From positions 1 through 9,611 of the forward strand of contig JBGPYM010000111.1 in NCBI GenBank assembly GCA_041493205.1: a DNA stretch of 9,611 bases, written 5' to 3'. This document shows, one piece after another, positions 7,421-9,611 of the stretch. Made by a program: the position numbers and the translations under genes. Below the pieces are notes generated by a model. It had not been told where the DNA came from, ran no database searches, and saw only the letters and a list, made by a program, of their open reading frames with translations. Each line of letters begins with the position of its first letter. The first letter of the stretch is position 1. The DNA is from JBGPYM01 sp041493205. GTDB lineage: Bacteria > Bacteroidota > Ignavibacteria > UBA10030 > UBA6906.

Positions 7421-7425
7421 AAGGA
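7421..7425 (+). promoter_or_regulatory. Shine-Dalgarno AAGGA fixing the GWxTD lipoprotein start
   Basis: AAGGA directly abuts the ATG at 7426 but lies 6 nt before the in-frame ATG at 7432. Normal spacing therefore favours 7432. Confidence 0.7.
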
Positions 7426-7431
7426 ATGCCC

Positions 7432-8859
7432 ATGCGCTCCCCGATCTTCCGCCGCCTGTCAATTGCCGGGGCACTCTGTTGCATGCTAGGAGTTCTCGCC
7501 GGCTGTTCCGGGTCCTCAGGCCTCGAATCCTCCGACGCGGGCAAGTCGGCATCCTACCAGCCGGGAACGGCCAGCTTCGATATTGAAGCCGCGCCGATGG
7601 CGTCTGACAGCATCGCCGGATTTGACCTGTACATAAGCATTCCTCCTCCCTCCCTCACCTTCATTCGCGATCGAGCCGGCTTCCGGGCAATCTATGAAGT
7701 GAGTGTGCACCTGAACGCGCGCGAGTCCGGAGAATTCGTGAGCGAACAGACATGGGCGGAGACAACCCGGGTCGCAGAGTACGAAATAACGCAGCGGTTT
7801 GATCCTTTTATCCTTATCCGGCATATGCCGGCAGCTCCGGGGAGGTACGCCCTTAACGTGTCGCTCGAGGACCGCAGCAGCGGACAGAAGGCCGCCCGGG
7901 CGCAGGCGGTGACCGTCATGGACCCTGCGAATACCCTTCCCGCAATCGGCCGCGTGATGCTTCAGTCGAAGCGTATCGAAGGGAGGTTTCTCCCGGAAGT
8001 TTCCTTCCATCTCCCGTTCAACGCTGATTCACTCCGGCTCGCGGTCGATGTCTATAATGTCTCTCCGAGCGATCAGCTTCCGGTCGACCTCCGCATCCTC
8101 AAATTCAAGGCCGATACCGCAATGGCACTCCCGCCGTACGTGTATTCGGCGCTCACACTTCCGGTCGGCTACGGTCTGGTGGACCTTGACCGGGCGGACA
8201 CGGTATTCTCCCGGGCTCTGAGCGCTACCGTAACCCGGAGGAGACAGACTTTAGTATTGCAGATCCCGCGGCTGGAGGAAGGCCTCTTCCGGTTCGACAT
8301 CCAGGTCAAGGCGGCGAAACCGGGCGGCGGGGATACGGATCTCGTCGCGGCGAGGTTTTATTCGCTCAAGAGTGCGGGGTTCCCCCGGCCGGTGACGCTC
8401 AGCGAACTCATCGAGTCGGCGGGTTACATCGCAACGGACAAAGAGATTCGCGCGATGAGGTCCGCCGCGACCCCCGAGGAGCAACGGTCGAAGTTCGAGG
8501 CGTTCTGGTTGAATCTTGTGAACGACAAACCCCGCGCGGCATCGCTCATCCGGCGCTACTACACCCGTATCGAAGAAGCAAACCGCTTCTTCACGACAGT
8601 CCGCGAGGGATGGCGCACCGACCGGGGAATGGTGTACATCATCATGGGCCCTCCCGGCGAAATCATGACCCACCTGGACACACAGATCTGGTATTTCAAC
8701 CTTCCGGGGAATCAGCTGATGAACACCTTTACCTTCAAGCGTGTCATCCGCCAGGCGGAAGGCCTTTCGGTGGAGGAATTCGTCCTGTACCGGCAAACGT
8801 ACTATGAAATATACTGGGACCGCATGGTCACGAAGTGGCGGAGCGGGGAGGCGCTCTGA
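7432..8859 (+). CDS. GWxTD-domain lipoprotein
   Basis: This 475-residue protein starts with a lipoprotein signal: MRSPIFRR, a hydrophobic core, then the lipobox L22-A-G-C25, so C25 should be lipidated and the protein anchored to a membrane, probably the outer one. A Ser/Gly-rich tether follows. Residues of about 48-310 look beta-rich and repetitive, suggesting Ig-like sandwich folds. From about 328 a charged, probably helical region (ATDKEIRAMRSAATPEEQRS, ending RYYTRIEEANRFFTTVRE) leads into the family signature GWRTD at 393-397 and then RGMVYIIMGPPGEI and WYFNLPG. The C-terminus is WDRMVTKWRSGEAL. GWxTD proteins are known mainly from FCB-group bacteria and have no established function. The gene follows the methyltransferase by 27 bp, probably on the same transcript. 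The start was taken at the second ATG because of Shine-Dalgarno spacing. Confidence 0.9.
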   Translation: MRSPIFRRLSIAGALCCMLGVLAGCSGSSGLESSDAGKSASYQPGTASFDIEAAPMASDSIAGFDLYISIPPPSLTFIRDRAGFRAIYEVSVHLNARESGEFVSEQTWAETTRVAEYEITQRFDPFILIRHMPAAPGRYALNVSLEDRSSGQKAARAQAVTVMDPANTLPAIGRVMLQSKRIEGRFLPEVSFHLPFNADSLRLAVDVYNVSPSDQLPVDLRILKFKADTAMALPPYVYSALTLPVGYGLVDLDRADTVFSRALSATVTRRRQTLVLQIPRLEEGLFRFDIQVKAAKPGGGDTDLVAARFYSLKSAGFPRPVTLSELIESAGYIATDKEIRAMRSAATPEEQRSKFEAFWLNLVNDKPRAASLIRRYYTRIEEANRFFTTVREGWRTDRGMVYIIMGPPGEIMTHLDTQIWYFNLPGNQLMNTFTFKRVIRQAEGLSVEEFVLYRQTYYEIYWDRMVTKWRSGEAL

Positions 8860-8867
8860 TTCCGTTA

Positions 8868-8897
8868 TTGAAACTGCGCCCCATTTTCGGTATCTTG
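8868..8897 (+). promoter_or_regulatory. Second copy of the promoter-like element, upstream of the dus gene
   Basis: TTGAAAC (8868-8874), 16 nt, TATCTTG (8891-8897). From TTGAAACT to CTTG it matches the element at 5504-5533 at 22 of 30 positions, including the TTTC just before the downstream box. It lies in the 43-bp gap after the GWxTD gene. The downstream box ends 5 nt before the ATG at 8903, so the expected transcription start falls at or next to the start codon. Confidence 0.6.
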
Positions 8898-8902
8898 AGC
8901 GT

Positions 8903-9611
8903 ATGAAGATCGGATCCCTTGACATAGACCGCGGCATACTGCTTGCGCCCATGGAGGACGTGACTGACCTGCCATTTCGCGTGATTTGCAAGCGCATGGG
9001 GGCGGATATCGTCTACACGGAATTCGTGAATTCGGACGGACTCGTCCGGGGCTCGAAGAAAACCGAGCAGAAGATGTTCTTCCGGGAGGATGAACGGCCC
9101 GTCGGCATCCAGATCTACGGCGGCGACATCGATGCAATGGCCGGGGCTGCGCGGATGGCGGAGAGTTTCCATCCCGACCTGATCGACATCAACTGCGGAT
9201 GCTGGGTGCGCGACGTTGCGATGCGGGGTGCGGGAGCCGGTCTCCTCCGCGATCTCCCGAAGATGGAGAAGATCGCTTCGACGGTCGTGAATGCGGTCAC
9301 AACGCCCGTCACGCTGAAGACGCGCCTCGGGTGGGATGCACAGAGCATCCGCATTGTGGACGTTGCCAGGATGTGCGAAGCGGTCGGGATAGCAGCGCTG
9401 ACGGTGCACTGCCGGACACGCGACCAGGGACACAAAGGGGGAGTTGACTACTCCTGGATTCCGAAAATCAAGGAGGCCGTAACCATCCCGGTCATCGTCA
9501 ACGGTGATATTGTAAGTCCGCAGAACGTGAAAACGGTGTTTGAATCCACCGGGTGCGATGCGGTCATGATCGGGCGCGGTGCAGTACTGAATCCCTGGAT
9601 CTTCCGCCAGA
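8903..9611 (+). CDS. tRNA-dihydrouridine synthase, DusB-like (3' truncated)
   Basis: The frame is open to the window end, giving 236 residues of a protein usually about 320-350 long. Dus enzymes are FMN-dependent and reduce specific uridines of tRNA to dihydrouridine with NAD(P)H. The TIM-barrel motifs appear in order: LLAPMEDVTDLPFR (13-26), the strand VGIQIYGG (67-74), IDINCGCWVRDVA with the likely catalytic C100, RGAGAGLL, TLKTRLGW with K139, LTVHCRTRDQGHKGG with H169, IPVIVNGDI with N200, and CDAVMIGRGAVLNPWIF, part of the FMN phosphate site. The active-site loop reads NCGCW where most Dus proteins have NxGCP; the W variant also occurs in Bacteroidota-type homologues. The ATG at 8903 gives the normal family N-terminus (MKIGSLDID), but no convincing Shine-Dalgarno precedes it. 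C-terminal tRNA-binding residues are outside the window. Confidence 0.95.
   Translation, partial: MKIGSLDIDRGILLAPMEDVTDLPFRVICKRMGADIVYTEFVNSDGLVRGSKKTEQKMFFREDERPVGIQIYGGDIDAMAGAARMAESFHPDLIDINCGCWVRDVAMRGAGAGLLRDLPKMEKIASTVVNAVTTPVTLKTRLGWDAQSIRIVDVARMCEAVGIAALTVHCRTRDQGHKGGVDYSWIPKIKEAVTIPVIVNGDIVSPQNVKTVFESTGCDAVMIGRGAVLNPWIFRQ

Noticed and set aside
6313..7422. Long antisense open frame (369 codons) covering the whole methyltransferase gene
   Set aside because: It mirrors a well-supported gene in GC-rich DNA, is rich in Arg, Val and Glu, and shows no family motif. I treat it as a shadow.
7426..7431. ATG at 7426 as start of the GWxTD lipoprotein
   Set aside because: The AAGGA directly abuts it, leaving no spacing. 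The next in-frame ATG has 6 nt. The difference is two residues and does not change the lipobox.
1..9611. CRISPR array, tRNA, rRNA, insertion sequence, prophage or known defence genes
   Set aside because: No regularly spaced repeats, cloverleaf-like sequence, transposase or phage motifs were seen on either strand; the gene order looks like ordinary chromosome.

Overview
The window reads as an ordinary, gene-dense bacterial chromosome segment with every supported gene on the + strand. It is GC-rich. It most likely comes from the Bacteroidota/Ignavibacteriota side of the FCB group. Three things point there: a GWxTD-motif lipoprotein, a DusB-like enzyme with the variant NCGCW active-site loop, and two promoter-like elements resembling the Bacteroidetes -33/-7 type. 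This placement is an inference; no 16S or other phylogenetic marker is present.

Region 1 (1-578) is the 3' end of a YifB/ComM-type Mg-chelatase-like AAA+ ATPase gene. It is followed by a gap of about 215 bp holding only two small hairpins.

Region 2 (794-5486) is a four-gene cell-envelope cluster: a small exported His/Cys-rich protein resembling the DUF2946 type, a TonB-dependent receptor with an N-terminal carboxypeptidase-regulatory-like domain, an exported alpha/beta hydrolase, and a small outer-membrane beta-barrel. All four carry export signals. They could form an uptake or processing locus in which a ligand crosses the outer membrane through the receptor and is handled by the periplasmic hydrolase. 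The His/Cys protein hints at a metal, but the substrate cannot be read from the sequence. This is the least ordinary part of the window.

Region 3 (about 5503-8859) starts at a promoter-like element and holds three genes: an NAD-type isocitrate dehydrogenase of the TCA cycle, a zinc-ribbon SAM methyltransferase whose ATG overlaps the dehydrogenase stop (ATGA), and a GWxTD lipoprotein. Their spacing suggests one transcript, although the three functions have no obvious link.

Region 4 (8868-9611) is a second copy of the same promoter-like element, with identical internal spacing, directly followed by a tRNA-dihydrouridine synthase gene that runs off the window. The promoter box lies so close to the ATG that the mRNA may be leaderless.

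I saw no tRNA, rRNA, CRISPR array, insertion sequence, phage gene or convincing intrinsic terminator. Two start codons were moved downstream of the longest open frame (TonB receptor and hydrolase) and a third (GWxTD lipoprotein) by two codons, because Shine-Dalgarno positions and signal peptides fit better.
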